A DNA stretch of 53,529 bases. Origin: Klebsiella pneumoniae. GTDB taxonomy: Bacteria > Pseudomonadota > Gammaproteobacteria > Ga0077536. Location: the NCBI GenBank assembly GCA_945862315.1, contig CAMAXW010000024.1, positions 1 through 53,529 of the forward strand, read 5' to 3'. Below are positions 27,719-40,011 of this stretch, one piece after another. Below the pieces are notes generated by a model, which was not told where the DNA came from, ran no database searches, and worked only from the letters and a program-made list of their open reading frames with translations. Both the position numbers and the translations under genes were made by a program. Each line of letters starts with the position of its first letter. Within the stretch, counting starts at the first letter, position 1.

Positions 27719-27755
27719 CTCACCCGTCCGCCGTTAGTTCTGGACAAACCCCAAC

Positions 27756-29099
27756 ATGAGTGACTTATGGCAGCGCTGCCTGGCCAGACTGGCAGCGGAA
27801 TTGACGTCGCAACAGTACAACACGTGGATTCGACCCCTCGCAGCCAACGACACCAATGGGCAGTTACAACTGGGTGCGCCTAACCGTTTTGTGCTGGATT
27901 GGGTGCGTGACAAATATTGGCCGCGGATTGTCGACTTCGTGGCCCAGGAGAGTAGCGGCGCAACGCCCGTGCAGATGGTGGTGCTCCAACAGTCTGCTGT
28001 GCCCGAGATGGCCACCCAGACTCCCAATGTTGCGTCCACGGAGCCTGAAGCGCCGACGCGACCCCGAAAACGTGCGATAACGACGGTCAGAAAAGACTTC
28101 TCGTTCGATAACTTTATCGAGGGAAAATCTAACCAGCTGGCACGCGCCGCATCCATACAAGTAGGGGAAAACCCGGGGAAATCCTACAACCCGCTGTTTA
28201 TCTGCGGTGGGGTTGGCTTGGGAAAAACCCACCTCATGCACGCGGTGGGTAATCACATTTTATTGCATCGTCCAAACGCCAAAGTGGCTTACCTGCACTC
28301 AGAACGGTTTGTTGGGGATATGGTGCGTGCGTTACAGCACAACACCATCAACGAATTTAAAAAGTACTACCGGTCCGTCGATGCCCTGTTGATCGACGAT
28401 ATCCAGTTTTTTGCAGGCAAAGAGCGCTCGCAAGAGGAGCTTTTCCACACGTTTAATGCGTTGCTCGAGAGTCAGCAGCAAATCATTTTGACCTGCGATC
28501 GCTACCCGAAAGAAGTGACCGGGGTAGAGGACCGGCTGAAGTCGCGGTTTGGTTGGGGGTTAACGGTTGCCATTGAGCCCCCGGAGCTAGAGACAAGAGT
28601 CGCTATTTTGCTCAGTAAAGCCGAGGCAACCACCATTCGTTTGCCGCATGAAGTCGCGTTTTTTATTGGAAAGCGTTTTAAATCGAACATTCGCGAACTA
28701 GAAGGTGCGTTGCACCGAGTGATAGCAAAGTCCAATTTTGCCGGCCAGCGCGATATCACACTGGAGTTTGCCAAAGATGCGCTCAAGGATCTGTTGGCGC
28801 TGCAGGACAAACAGGTAAGCATTGAAAACATTCAGAAGACCGTTGCTGAATACTATAAAATGCGCGTCGCTGATTTGCTCTCAAAACGGCGTAATCGATC
28901 CGTTGCAAGGCCTCGCCAACTCGCTATGACACTGGCTAAGGAACTGACCAACCACAGCTTGCCGGAGATTGGGGATGCTTTCGGTGGCCGCGATCACACG
29001 ACCGTCATCCACGCTTGTCGCAAAATTGCCGAGTTGCGAAAAATCGAAGACCGTTTAAATGAAGATTTTGTCAATATTGAGAGAATCCTCACTAACTAG
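27756..29099 (+). CDS. dnaA: chromosomal replication initiator DnaA
   Basis: DnaA binds DnaA boxes at oriC, melts the duplex and loads the replicative helicase. All four domains are seen in 447 residues: domain I ([25 protein letters not shown]), a short variable linker (90-115), the AAA+ core with Walker [16 protein letters not shown] near 150 and [20 protein letters not shown] near 212, and the DNA-binding domain with the signature [15 protein letters not shown] near 410. It opens the rightward dnaA-dnaN-recF-gyrB set. Confidence 0.97.
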   Translation: MSDLWQRCLARLAAELTSQQYNTWIRPLAANDTNGQLQLGAPNRFVLDWVRDKYWPRIVDFVAQESSGATPVQMVVLQQSAVPEMATQTPNVASTEPEAPTRPRKRAITTVRKDFSFDNFIEGKSNQLARAASIQVGENPGKSYNPLFICGGVGLGKTHLMHAVGNHILLHRPNAKVAYLHSERFVGDMVRALQHNTINEFKKYYRSVDALLIDDIQFFAGKERSQEELFHTFNALLESQQQIILTCDRYPKEVTGVEDRLKSRFGWGLTVAIEPPELETRVAILLSKAEATTIRLPHEVAFFIGKRFKSNIRELEGALHRVIAKSNFAGQRDITLEFAKDALKDLLALQDKQVSIENIQKTVAEYYKMRVADLLSKRRNRSVARPRQLAMTLAKELTNHSLPEIGDAFGGRDHTTVIHACRKIAELRKIEDRLNEDFVNIERILTN

Positions 29100-29294
29100 G
29101 GGTCCAAGCTGTGGATTACCCGTTAGCTTTTTGTAAAGCCTGCACACGGTTCTGGCAACGGGGTGGCGTCGAAGAGAGTTATCCACAGCTTCTTGAGTTT
29201 AAAAATAATTAGTAAATTACTGATTAGTAAAGAAAAAAAAGAAACTTCCAGTGAAAGTCCTGCTCTTATAACCATAAGTAATGTGTATGAGTAA
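29100..29294. other. candidate replication origin (oriC) between dnaA and dnaN
   Basis: The 195-bp gap holds one perfect DnaA box (29179-29187), one near match in inverse orientation (29110-29118, TGTGGATTA), and an AT-rich tract from about 29190 to 29245. Inside the AT tract the 9-mer ATTAGTAAA occurs twice, 15 bp apart (29208-29216 and 29223-29231), and AGTAAATTACT at 29211-29221 is an inverted repeat. Gene order, divergence of flanking operons and local strand composition agree with an origin here or just upstream of dnaA. Confidence 0.6.
29179..29187 (+). promoter_or_regulatory. perfect DnaA box TTATCCACA
   Basis: Exact match to the high-affinity DnaA box consensus, located 79 bp after the dnaA stop and immediately left of the AT-rich tract with the ATTAGTAAA repeats. 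Confidence 0.75.
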
Positions 29295-30395
29295 ATGAAG
29301 ATAACAGTTACCAGAGAAACGCTCTTACCCGCCTTACAGTCCGCCAGTAATGTCGTTGAGCGGCGTTCAAGCACGCCAATTTTGGCTAACGTTCTGATGA
29401 CCTCGACGGGCAACCAAGTGCATTTGGTGGCAACTGATATGGAGGTCGAAGTTGCCATTAGTTGCTCGGTGGAGGGTTCTCGTGAAGGCACGACGACCTT
29501 GCCCGCTAAAAAGCTCTTGGATATCTGCCGCAGTTTGCCCGTAGACGCGGTGTTGCAAATAGAAGTGTCTGACGCTAAGGCCCGAGTACAGTCGGGCCGT
29601 AGCCGTTTCACGCTAGGTACCCTGCCGGCAGCAGAGTTTCCAGCGGTGGGTAATTTCCCCCCGAATAGTGAGTTCAGCGTGCCAGCCGCTAGTCTGCTTG
29701 AGCTCATCGTGAGCACGCAATTTGCGATGGCCCACCAAGACGTTCGTTATTACTTAAATGGCCTGCTGATGGAAATTAGCAGTAGTGGGCTGCGTGCGGT
29801 CGCCACCGATGGGCATCGTTTAGCGTTAAGCGAAAGAACCTTAGAGATTCCGCTGCCGGCGCCAGTGCAGTTGATTGTCCCCAGGAAAGGGGTGCAGGAA
29901 ATTCAGCGGATGTTGGCGCATATCGATGGCGATGTGATGGTGGCTGTTAGCGACAATCACTTAAAAGTAACCACGCTGGCGCAATCGATTACGACCAAGC
30001 TAATTGATGGGAAGTTTCCGGACTATCAAAGAGTTATCCCCCAAAAGGGCGATCGCTCGGTGATCGCTGACAGGGAGGCTTTGAAATCGGCTTTTGGTAG
30101 AACATCGATACTTTCGAACGAAAAATATCGGGGAGTCCGGTTGTTTTTATCGAATGGGCTCTTGCGTGCCGCGATCAATAACTCTGAGCAGGAAGAAGCG
30201 GAAGAAGATGTAGCCGTCGACTACGCTGGCGACGAACTAGAGATTGGATTCAACGTGTCGTACCTTTTAGATGTGATGGGCGTTTTGCGTTCGAAATTGG
30301 TCAAAATTGAACTCTCAGATGCCAATAGCAGTGCCGTTCTGTTTGACCCGGATGACGAACGCACTAAGTACGTCATCATGCCAATGAGGCTTTGA
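29295..30395 (+). CDS. dnaN: DNA polymerase III beta subunit (sliding clamp)
   Basis: DnaN forms the ring-shaped dimer that tethers DNA polymerase III to the template. The 366 residues show three repeated clamp domains. They begin MKITVTRETLLPALQSASNVVERRSSTPILANVLM, contain ATDGHRLALSERTLE near 170, and end with the peptide-binding groove terminus YVIMPMRL. It has a weak ribosome-binding site and follows the candidate origin. The gap to recF is 27 bp. Confidence 0.97.
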   Translation: MKITVTRETLLPALQSASNVVERRSSTPILANVLMTSTGNQVHLVATDMEVEVAISCSVEGSREGTTTLPAKKLLDICRSLPVDAVLQIEVSDAKARVQSGRSRFTLGTLPAAEFPAVGNFPPNSEFSVPAASLLELIVSTQFAMAHQDVRYYLNGLLMEISSSGLRAVATDGHRLALSERTLEIPLPAPVQLIVPRKGVQEIQRMLAHIDGDVMVAVSDNHLKVTTLAQSITTKLIDGKFPDYQRVIPQKGDRSVIADREALKSAFGRTSILSNEKYRGVRLFLSNGLLRAAINNSEQEEAEEDVAVDYAGDELEIGFNVSYLLDVMGVLRSKLVKIELSDANSSAVLFDPDDERTKYVIMPMRL

Positions 30396-30422
30396 AGGAC
30401 TTCGCTAGGTCGCAGAGAGTCT

Positions 30423-33940
<3,518 letters not shown>

Positions 33941-33942
33941 AC

Positions 33943-34632
33943 TCAGTCAACGCTCGCGCAAGCCCAAGCAACGACCTCGATGGCGCCCGCGCTGAACAAC
34001 GCGCGGCTGGCACAATAAAACGTCGCGCCGGTGGTTAGGACGTCGTCGATGAGGAGTATTTTTTGCCCCGCAACTGCCGCTGATGCGTGAAAAGCGCCCC
34101 GCAAATTGCGGTAGCGCGCTCGCCGCCCCAGTTGTCGTTGGGGCTTGGTATGCACGCGCCGCAGGCTCGCGGTCGGCAACAAGGCAAGACCCAGCTGGCG
34201 TGCTAGCGGTCGGGCAAGCAGGAACGCTTGATTGTAGCCTCGCGTCAGATGCCGAACGTAGGCGATGGGCACGGCACAAACGACAAACCCGGTGAGATCA
34301 ACCTGCGGTGGGTGTTCCCCCATTAAGCCGCCCAACAGCGTTGCAATCCCCACGCGGTCCGAAAATTTTGCCTGCGCTATCAGTTGGCGTATCGGGAAGG
34401 TGTAGGAGAAGCTGGCAAAGCGCTGGGTCTGGTTACGGCCGCTTAAACGGATCTGCAGGCCCCGCCAAGGTAAATCTCGTTCACAACCCGAGCAAAGCCT
34501 CCGCCCTTTGACCGGGCCAAGACACAGTAAGCAGCGGGCGAGGCCCGTCGCCTCAAAACGAACGTTTTTCCACCAGTTGTCTAGCTTCCATGCTTCCCAT
34601 AACCTAGACAGCAAGCGGCAAAAATGTGCCAT
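33943..34632 (-). CDS. comF: ComF family phosphoribosyltransferase-like protein
   Basis: ComF relatives have a PRTase fold and are needed for uptake of transforming DNA in naturally competent species. The N-terminal zinc finger has CLLC and CSGC near residues 34-49. The middle contains VPIAYVRHLTRGYNQAFLLAR, and the C-terminus the PRPP motif ILLIDDVLTTGATFYCASRAL near 195. An AAGGAG lies upstream of the ATG. The gene diverges from bioB across 49 bp and ends two bases from the gyrB stop. The comF-bio neighbourhood is common in gammaproteobacteria. Confidence 0.9.
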   Translation of the reverse strand: MAHFCRLLSRLWEAWKLDNWWKNVRFEATGLARCLLCLGPVKGRRLCSGCERDLPWRGLQIRLSGRNQTQRFASFSYTFPIRQLIAQAKFSDRVGIATLLGGLMGEHPPQVDLTGFVVCAVPIAYVRHLTRGYNQAFLLARPLARQLGLALLPTASLRRVHTKPQRQLGRRARYRNLRGAFHASAAVAGQKILLIDDVLTTGATFYCASRALFSAGAIEVVAWACASVD

Positions 34633-34681
34633 GGGCTGAACTCCTTTTCAGCATTTTTACGAACCATCTTGAGTAATTTAC

Positions 34682-35674
34682 ATGTTAGACATTGTTGAAC
34701 AAGCCCCTGTTGCTCTGGTTACTTTGGCGGCGACTCGCTGGCCGCTGGACGCCGCTTTAGCCCTCTTGCAGCTGCCGTTTAACGACTTGCTCTATCAGGC
34801 GCACCAAGTGCATCGCCAGCACTTCGACGTCAACGAAGTGCAACTCAGCACCCTGCTCAATATCAAAAGTGGCGGTTGCCCCGAAGACTGCGCCTATTGC
34901 CCACAAAGTGCTCGCTACGATACTGGCCTCGAAACCACCGGCTTAATGACCGTAGACGCCGTTATTGCCGCTGCCCTCCAAGCTAAAGCGGCGGGCGCTA
35001 CCCGCTTTTGCATGGGTGCGGCTTGGCGCTCGCCCAAAGATCGGGAAGTGGAGCAGGTGGCACAGTTGGTGAGCGCGGTAAAAGACCTAGGCCTCGAGAC
35101 CTGCGTCACCCTCGGGATGCTCAAGCCCAAACAGGCCGACCGGCTCAAAACCGCCGGGCTAGATTATTACAACCACAATCTCGACACCTCGCCCGAGCAC
35201 TACGGCAACGTCATCACCACCCGCACCTACAACGATCGCCTGGAAACCCTAGATGCTGTGCGCGACGCCGGCATCAATGTTTGTTGTGGTGGCATCGTCG
35301 GCTTGGGCGAAACCCTGCAAGACCGCGCGGGCTTGTTGTGCCAATTGGCCAACCTACCTACCCCGCCTGAAAGCGTGCCCATCAATCAACTGGTGCGGGT
35401 CGAAGGCACGCCACTGGCAGAGGTCGCGCCCGTCGATTGTTTTGATGTGGTGCGGACGATCGCTGCCGCCCGCATCATGATGCCGAACGCCTTCGTGCGA
35501 CTCTCCGCGGGCCGTCGGGAACTTGGCGAAGCGGGCCAAGCCCTCGCTTATTTCGCAGGCGCGAACTCCATTTTTTACGGTGAGCAGTTACTCACTACGC
35601 CTAATCCTCAACAAAATGAAGACCGTGAGCTTTTTTTGAAACTCGGTATCCGGGCTATGGCAGGCACTGCTTGA
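34682..35674 (+). CDS. bioB: biotin synthase BioB
   Basis: BioB is a radical-SAM enzyme that inserts sulfur into dethiobiotin. The 4Fe-4S ligands lie in [13 protein letters not shown] (Cys 66, 70, 73). The second cluster region includes [25 protein letters not shown] and [14 protein letters not shown], and the Arg ligand appears in [10 protein letters not shown]. It is 330 residues long. It is first in bioB-bioF-bioC-bioD with no gap to bioF. I see no recognisable BirA operator in the short upstream region. Confidence 0.96.
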   Translation: MLDIVEQAPVALVTLAATRWPLDAALALLQLPFNDLLYQAHQVHRQHFDVNEVQLSTLLNIKSGGCPEDCAYCPQSARYDTGLETTGLMTVDAVIAAALQAKAAGATRFCMGAAWRSPKDREVEQVAQLVSAVKDLGLETCVTLGMLKPKQADRLKTAGLDYYNHNLDTSPEHYGNVITTRTYNDRLETLDAVRDAGINVCCGGIVGLGETLQDRAGLLCQLANLPTPPESVPINQLVRVEGTPLAEVAPVDCFDVVRTIAAARIMMPNAFVRLSAGRRELGEAGQALAYFAGANSIFYGEQLLTTPNPQQNEDRELFLKLGIRAMAGTA

Positions 35675-36846
35675 ACGCACCTGCTGCTACCGCGCGGCCG
35701 GCGCAGCATCTCACGCAGGCTCTTGCCGTGCCGTCAGCACAGCGCCGCCACCTCGAGCCGCGCACGGGGCCGCAGGGCGCCAGAGTCGTCATCGATGGTG
35801 TGGAGTTGCTGAATTTCTGCAGCAACGACTATCTGGGACTGGCGAACGATGCGCGACTCCTCAAAGCCACCACCCTCGCCCTAGGCCGTTATGGAGTCGG
35901 TGCAGGCGCGGCTGGCCTGTTGTCTGGCTGGACCGAGGCCCACGAGGAACTCAGCGTAACCCTGGCAAAATTCCTAGGGCGTGACCGCGCGTTGCTGTTT
36001 TCTTCAGGTTATTTGGCCAATTTAGGGACTGTCGCTACTTTTGCGAATCGCCACAGCGAGGTTTTTCACGACCGCCTTAACCACGCCTCCTTAATTGACG
36101 GCGTCAGCCTCAGCGGCGCCCATTCTCGCCGTTATCGCCATGCCGATATGGCAGACTTGGAACGGCAACTGCGCGTTTCCACGGCGAGCAATCGCCTTAT
36201 TCTCACCGACACGGTTTTTAGTATGGACGGCGATATTGCCCCCGTGGCGGCGTTGGCCCAACTGGCACACGACCATGCGGCCCTGTTGGTTTGCGACGAC
36301 GCCCACGGTTTTGGCGTGCTGGGGCACGGGCGCGGCCTCTTGGCGCAGGAGGGCGTTTCGCAGGCGGCGGCCCCGCTGCTGGTCGTGACGTTTGGCAAAG
36401 CCTTGGGTAGTGTCGGTGCCGCGGTGGTGGGTCGCGATGACCTCATCGAAACCCTGCTCCAGCGGGCCCGCCCTTTTATTTACGATACCGCAATGCCGCC
36501 GGCACTGGCCGCCGCCAGCACCGCAGCGCTCCAGATCCTCAGCGAAAGCAGTGCGCTGGTGGACCAACTTGCCGCCAACACGCGGTATTTCAAACAAGCA
36601 CTGGCGGCAGCAGGGATTGTCGGATCGCTTTCCACCACGCCCATTCAGCCGATTATTTTGGGCGCCGAAGAAACCGCACTGCGAGCGGCCGCCAGCCTGC
36701 GAGAGCAGGGCTTTTATGTGCGCGCTGTGCGTCCACCCACGGTACCCAAGGGCACTTCGCGCTTGCGCATTTGCCTGTCGGCAGCCCACACGCAGGCCGA
36801 CATCGCCGCTTTAGTGGCGGCACTCCCGCGCGCCTTGGCCGCCTAG
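35671..36846 (+). CDS. bioF: 8-amino-7-oxononanoate synthase BioF
   Basis: BioF condenses pimeloyl-ACP (or CoA) with alanine in biotin synthesis. It is a PLP-dependent alpha-oxoamine synthase of 391 residues: [15 protein letters not shown] near 49, [11 protein letters not shown] near 109, [17 protein letters not shown] near 208, and the PLP lysine in [17 protein letters not shown] at residue 243. The start is TTG, overlapping the bioB stop as TTGA. The glycine-rich stretch [17 protein letters not shown] is a little unlike E. coli BioF but acceptable. Confidence 0.94.
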   Translation: MNAPAATARPAQHLTQALAVPSAQRRHLEPRTGPQGARVVIDGVELLNFCSNDYLGLANDARLLKATTLALGRYGVGAGAAGLLSGWTEAHEELSVTLAKFLGRDRALLFSSGYLANLGTVATFANRHSEVFHDRLNHASLIDGVSLSGAHSRRYRHADMADLERQLRVSTASNRLILTDTVFSMDGDIAPVAALAQLAHDHAALLVCDDAHGFGVLGHGRGLLAQEGVSQAAAPLLVVTFGKALGSVGAAVVGRDDLIETLLQRARPFIYDTAMPPALAAASTAALQILSESSALVDQLAANTRYFKQALAAAGIVGSLSTTPIQPIILGAEETALRAAASLREQGFYVRAVRPPTVPKGTSRLRICLSAAHTQADIAALVAALPRALAA

Positions 36847-36850
36847 TCGT

Positions 36851-37720
36851 TTGGATGCGGCACCCGTGACACTCGAACTCGACAAACAGGCTATTCGGCG
36901 CTCTTTTGGCAGCGCGGCGGCGACCTACGATCGCCATGCTGTGATTCAGCGTGAAGTGGCAAACCGGCTTCTCGATCGTTTGGATTGGATTCGGCTCGCA
37001 CCAACGACCGTATTAGATCTCGGGGCCGGCACGGGCTACTGCGCGCGTGCGCTCGAGCGCCGTTACACGAAGGCCCGCATTGTCCTGGTCGATCTCGCGC
37101 CCACTATGCTCCTAGAGGCCCGTCGCCAACGACGCTGGTTGTCCTCGCAACGCTTTGTCTGTGCTGACGCGACGGCGCTGCCCTTCCCCGATGCCAGCGT
37201 AGATGTTGTGGTCTCGAGTTTAACCTTCCAGTGGTGCGAAGACCTGGAGAGCGCTTTTCGAGAATGTCGTCGGGTCTTGACGCCCGGCGGGCTGTTACTG
37301 TTTTCCTCGCTAGGCCCCGACACCCTGCACGAACTGCGCGCAGCCTACGCAACCATCGATGAGCGCCCGCACGTTAATCGGTTTAAAGACATGCACGAGG
37401 TCGGCGACATCCTCATTCGCGCGGGTTTCTCGAGCCCCGTGTTGGAACGCGAAGACCTCACGGCCACTTATGACGATGTCACCGCCCTCATGCGGGACCT
37501 CAAAGGCATTGGTGCTCACAACAGTTTGAGCGCTCGCCAGCGCACCTTGGGGGGGCGGGGCGCCTTGGCACAATTGCGCGCCGCCTACGAGCCCTACCGC
37601 CGCGAGGGCGTTCTGCCCGCCACCTACGAATTGGTTTTCGGCCACGGCTGGGCGGCGGTTAATGCGCGCCCCCAAGACGGCTCGACGGTATTTCCGCTGA
37701 GCCGGCTAACCCGACGTTAA
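36851..37720 (+). CDS. bioC: malonyl-ACP O-methyltransferase BioC
   Basis: BioC methylates malonyl-ACP to start the pimeloyl moiety of biotin. The N-terminus AIRRSFGSAAATYDRHAVIQREVANRLL is typical of BioC. The SAM site is VLDLGAGTGYCARALERRY near 53, followed by LPFPDASVDVVVSSLTFQWCEDL near 115 and LLLFSSLGPDTLHELR. It has 289 residues from a TTG start 4 bp after bioF; a GTG at 36866 is an alternative. The gene follows bioF directly, so bioH is missing from between them. Confidence 0.93.
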   Translation: MDAAPVTLELDKQAIRRSFGSAAATYDRHAVIQREVANRLLDRLDWIRLAPTTVLDLGAGTGYCARALERRYTKARIVLVDLAPTMLLEARRQRRWLSSQRFVCADATALPFPDASVDVVVSSLTFQWCEDLESAFRECRRVLTPGGLLLFSSLGPDTLHELRAAYATIDERPHVNRFKDMHEVGDILIRAGFSSPVLEREDLTATYDDVTALMRDLKGIGAHNSLSARQRTLGGRGALAQLRAAYEPYRREGVLPATYELVFGHGWAAVNARPQDGSTVFPLSRLTRR

Positions 37721-37722
37721 CC

Positions 37723-38424
37723 ATGGATTGTTTTGTCACAGGCACCGATACGGGTATCGGCAAAACCTTCGTGACGGTCGCGTTGCTCGAAGGCTTGGCT
37801 GCGCGCCATTTACAGGTCGCGGCCCTCAAGCCCCTCGCGGCCGGGTTAGGTCGCTACGATGAGGAGACCATCAACGAAGACGTGGCGCTGCTGCGCCGCG
37901 CCTCCAGCGTTCGACTCCCGCTAGAGGTCATCAACCCTTATGCTTTTGAAGCGCCGACGGCACCCCATTTGGCCGCCGAATTAGCCGGTGCCCACATTAA
38001 TTTGGCGCTGATTGAACACGCTTACCGGCGCGCGCAGTCCCAAGCACAAGTGCTGCTGGTCGAAGGGGTGGGTGGTTGGTGTCTGCCCCTGAACGACCAG
38101 CAAATGCTGTGCGACTTGGTGAAACATCTCGGCCTCCCGGTCCTTCTTATCGCCGGTATCCGCTTGGGCGCACTCAATCACACGCTCCTCACCGCGCGCG
38201 CCATTTTGGCTGACGGCTGCGAACTGCTCGGCTGGGTCGCCAACATGGTGGATCCCACATACCCTTACGCGCAGGCCACTGTGGCGGCGCTAGAAGCGCG
38301 AATTGCTGCGCCTTTGCTGGGCACGCTGCCGTGGGGCGGCGGCGATACGCCGTGCGCCGGCGCGCATTTGGAAAGTCTCTGCACCTTATTGGCGACATCG
38401 CGGGCACGCGCGCACCAGGTCTAG
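37723..38424 (+). CDS. bioD: dethiobiotin synthetase BioD
   Basis: BioD closes the ureido ring of dethiobiotin using CO2 and ATP. The P-loop is CFVTGTDTGIGKTFVTVALL (residues 3-22). LKPLAAG follows near 36 with the substrate lysine, NPYAFEAPTAPHLAA near 71, and VEGVGGWCLPL near 113. It is 233 residues long. It starts 2 bp after the bioC stop and is the last gene of the biotin cluster. Its stop codon lies inside the first copy of a direct repeat. Confidence 0.95.
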   Translation: MDCFVTGTDTGIGKTFVTVALLEGLAARHLQVAALKPLAAGLGRYDEETINEDVALLRRASSVRLPLEVINPYAFEAPTAPHLAAELAGAHINLALIEHAYRRAQSQAQVLLVEGVGGWCLPLNDQQMLCDLVKHLGLPVLLIAGIRLGALNHTLLTARAILADGCELLGWVANMVDPTYPYAQATVAALEARIAAPLLGTLPWGGGDTPCAGAHLESLCTLLATSRARAHQV

Positions 38425-38440
38425 CCAAATGGTTGAAACC
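38417..38440 (+). repeat. direct repeat copy 1 (bioD 3' end)
   Basis: A 24-bp segment starting AGGTCTAG and ending ATGGTTGAAACC matches copy 2 (38489-38512) at 21 of 24 positions, 72 bp apart. It covers the bioD stop and opens a ten-codon frame that copies the first residues of the next gene. Confidence 0.8.
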
Positions 38441-38488
38441 GGAAACCGCGTGCCGTCGTAAAACACTGAGTACGGCCCAGCCCGCAAA

Positions 38489-38512
38489 AGGTCTAACAAG
38501 ATGGTTGAAACC
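38489..38512 (+). repeat. direct repeat copy 2 (start of DUF2244 gene)
   Basis: This copy begins AGGTCTAA and ends ATGGTTGAAACC. Its ATG is the likely start of the DUF2244 gene and its AGG forms part of the ribosome-binding site. The three differences from copy 1 all lie in the central five bases. Confidence 0.8.
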
Positions 38513-38980
38513 CATATGGATGGCGCAAAAAACCCCGTGTTGTGGGTGCTAGCGCCCACTCGCTCGCTGACCTGGCCGCAAGCGCGCCTTTGGCTGTGCG
38601 TCATGTCCATCATCCCCTTGGCGAGCGGCCTCCTGTTTTTGGCGCTGGGCGTGCCTTTTGTGCTGCCCTTTGCCGGTCTGGAGGTCGGCCTGCTGTGGGC
38701 AGCCTTCTATTATGTTTTTTGGCAAGGCGCGTGGCGTGAGGTGATCGAACTCTCCACCACCCAACTGGTGGTACGCAAAGGTCGACATACCCCCACCGAG
38801 CAGCGGGAATTCGACCCCCTGTGGGTCCGCGTCGAACTTGCGCCGGGGGTCGGTTGGCGCCCCACCAGCCTGTGCCTGCGCTCGCATGGACAAGCCACGG
38901 TACTCGGCGATTTCCTCACCGACGGTGAGCGCAAACTATTGGCGACAGCCTTGATTAGCGCTCTGGCGAAAAGTCGCTAG
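38501..38980 (+). CDS. DUF2244 membrane protein
   Basis: A small integral membrane protein of the DUF2244 family, of unknown function and frequently encoded beside cytochrome c oxidase genes. Two hydrophobic helices lie near residues 33-52 and 56-75, then a cytoplasmic beta-rich tail (WREVIELSTTQLVVRKGRHT, EFDPLWVRVELAPG, VLGDFLTDGERKLLATAL). The ATG at 38501 has AAAGG about 10 bases upstream; ATG 38516 is an alternative. It precedes coxB by 112 bp and probably helps the oxidase, but this is inference. Confidence 0.8.
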   Translation: MVETHMDGAKNPVLWVLAPTRSLTWPQARLWLCVMSIIPLASGLLFLALGVPFVLPFAGLEVGLLWAAFYYVFWQGAWREVIELSTTQLVVRKGRHTPTEQREFDPLWVRVELAPGVGWRPTSLCLRSHGQATVLGDFLTDGERKLLATALISALAKSR

Positions 38981-39021
38981 AATGCGCCGCAAGATTCCGG
39001 CCATAATTGACGCTAACCGTT

Positions 39022-39045
39022 GGGACCGACTCGCTGCTCGGTCCC
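39022..39045 (+). promoter_or_regulatory. perfect 8-bp hairpin in the coxB leader
   Basis: GGGACCGA and TCGGTCCC form a perfect stem around the 8-base loop CTCGCTGC, 47 bp upstream of the coxB ATG. There is no T-run after it, so an intrinsic terminator is unlikely. It may protect or regulate the cox transcript. Confidence 0.4.
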
Positions 39046-39092
39046 GCCTGCTCGCGCCACAGATTTCGTTTTGAGATACAGGGAACTGAGAC

Positions 39093-39953
39093 ATGAAGAC
39101 CGTTAAAATTCGACCGCTCCTGCGCGGACTAACCGCCGCACTGGCGCTGGCGCCGCTGTTGGCGCACGCCGAATGGGGTAACTTAAATCTCACCCGTGGC
39201 GTGACGCCCTACAGCGAAACAGTCTACGAATTGCATATGCTCATTTTGTGGGTGTGCATCATCACGGGCGTGGGCGTTTTTGGAGCAATTTTTTACTCCA
39301 TCATCAAATTTCGAAAATCCAAAGGTGCCGTGGCTGCTCAATGGCACGAAAACACCCTGGTGGAATTTCTTTGGACGGCCGTGCCGGCCGTCATTCTGGT
39401 GGTGATGGCGGTGCCTGCCACGAAGGCCTTGATCATGATGGAGGACGTCTCCAAATCCGAGATGACCATCAAAGTGACGGGGCTCCAGTGGCGCTGGCGC
39501 TACGACTACGTCAACCAGGACGTGTTTTTCTACAGCGGCTTGGCCAATACCAGCAACATTGCCCGGCAGCTTAATTCCGGCATTGATCCGCGCACGGTCG
39601 AAAACTACCTCCTCGAAGTGGACCACGAACTCGTGCTCCCGGTGGGCCGAAAAATCCGCTTTCTCACGACTGCCTCAGACGTCATCCACGCTTGGTGGGT
39701 GCCCGCACTGGGTTGGAAACGCGACGCCATTCCTGGCTACATCAATGAGTCATGGGCGCTCATCAAAGAGCCGGGCGTTTATCGGGGACAGTGCACAGAA
39801 CTCTGCGGCAAGGACCATGGCTTCATGCCGATCGTCGTGCGCGCGCTGCCCGAAGCGGAATATCTGGTGTGGCTAGACCAACAAAAGGCGGCGCAAAAGC
39901 CTAAAACGGCCGCCCTCGACTCAGGCAACCAAGGCCTCGCCACTACTCGCTAA
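39093..39953 (+). CDS. coxB: cytochrome c oxidase subunit II
   Basis: Subunit II receives electrons from cytochrome c at the CuA centre of the aa3 oxidase. A signal peptide (cut near residue 26, after LLAHA) precedes two transmembrane helices (about 47-70 and 88-108). A cupredoxin domain follows with TGLQWRWRYDY and the CuA ligands: His in DVIHAWWVPALGW, then CTELCGKDHGFMPIVV. It is 286 residues long with no fused cytochrome c domain. GGGAAC lies upstream of the ATG. It leads coxB-coxA-small ORF-ctaG-coxC. Confidence 0.95.
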   Translation: MKTVKIRPLLRGLTAALALAPLLAHAEWGNLNLTRGVTPYSETVYELHMLILWVCIITGVGVFGAIFYSIIKFRKSKGAVAAQWHENTLVEFLWTAVPAVILVVMAVPATKALIMMEDVSKSEMTIKVTGLQWRWRYDYVNQDVFFYSGLANTSNIARQLNSGIDPRTVENYLLEVDHELVLPVGRKIRFLTTASDVIHAWWVPALGWKRDAIPGYINESWALIKEPGVYRGQCTELCGKDHGFMPIVVRALPEAEYLVWLDQQKAAQKPKTAALDSGNQGLATTR

Positions 39954-40011
39954 GACCCCCAGGGGTCGGCACCTAAAAAATTAGTTTTGAATAAGTTGAG
40001 GACCTAAGCCC

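Noticed and set aside
38417-38512. CRISPR-like repeat-spacer arrangement
   Set aside because: Only two imperfect copies, no third unit and no cas genes; treated as a plain direct repeat.
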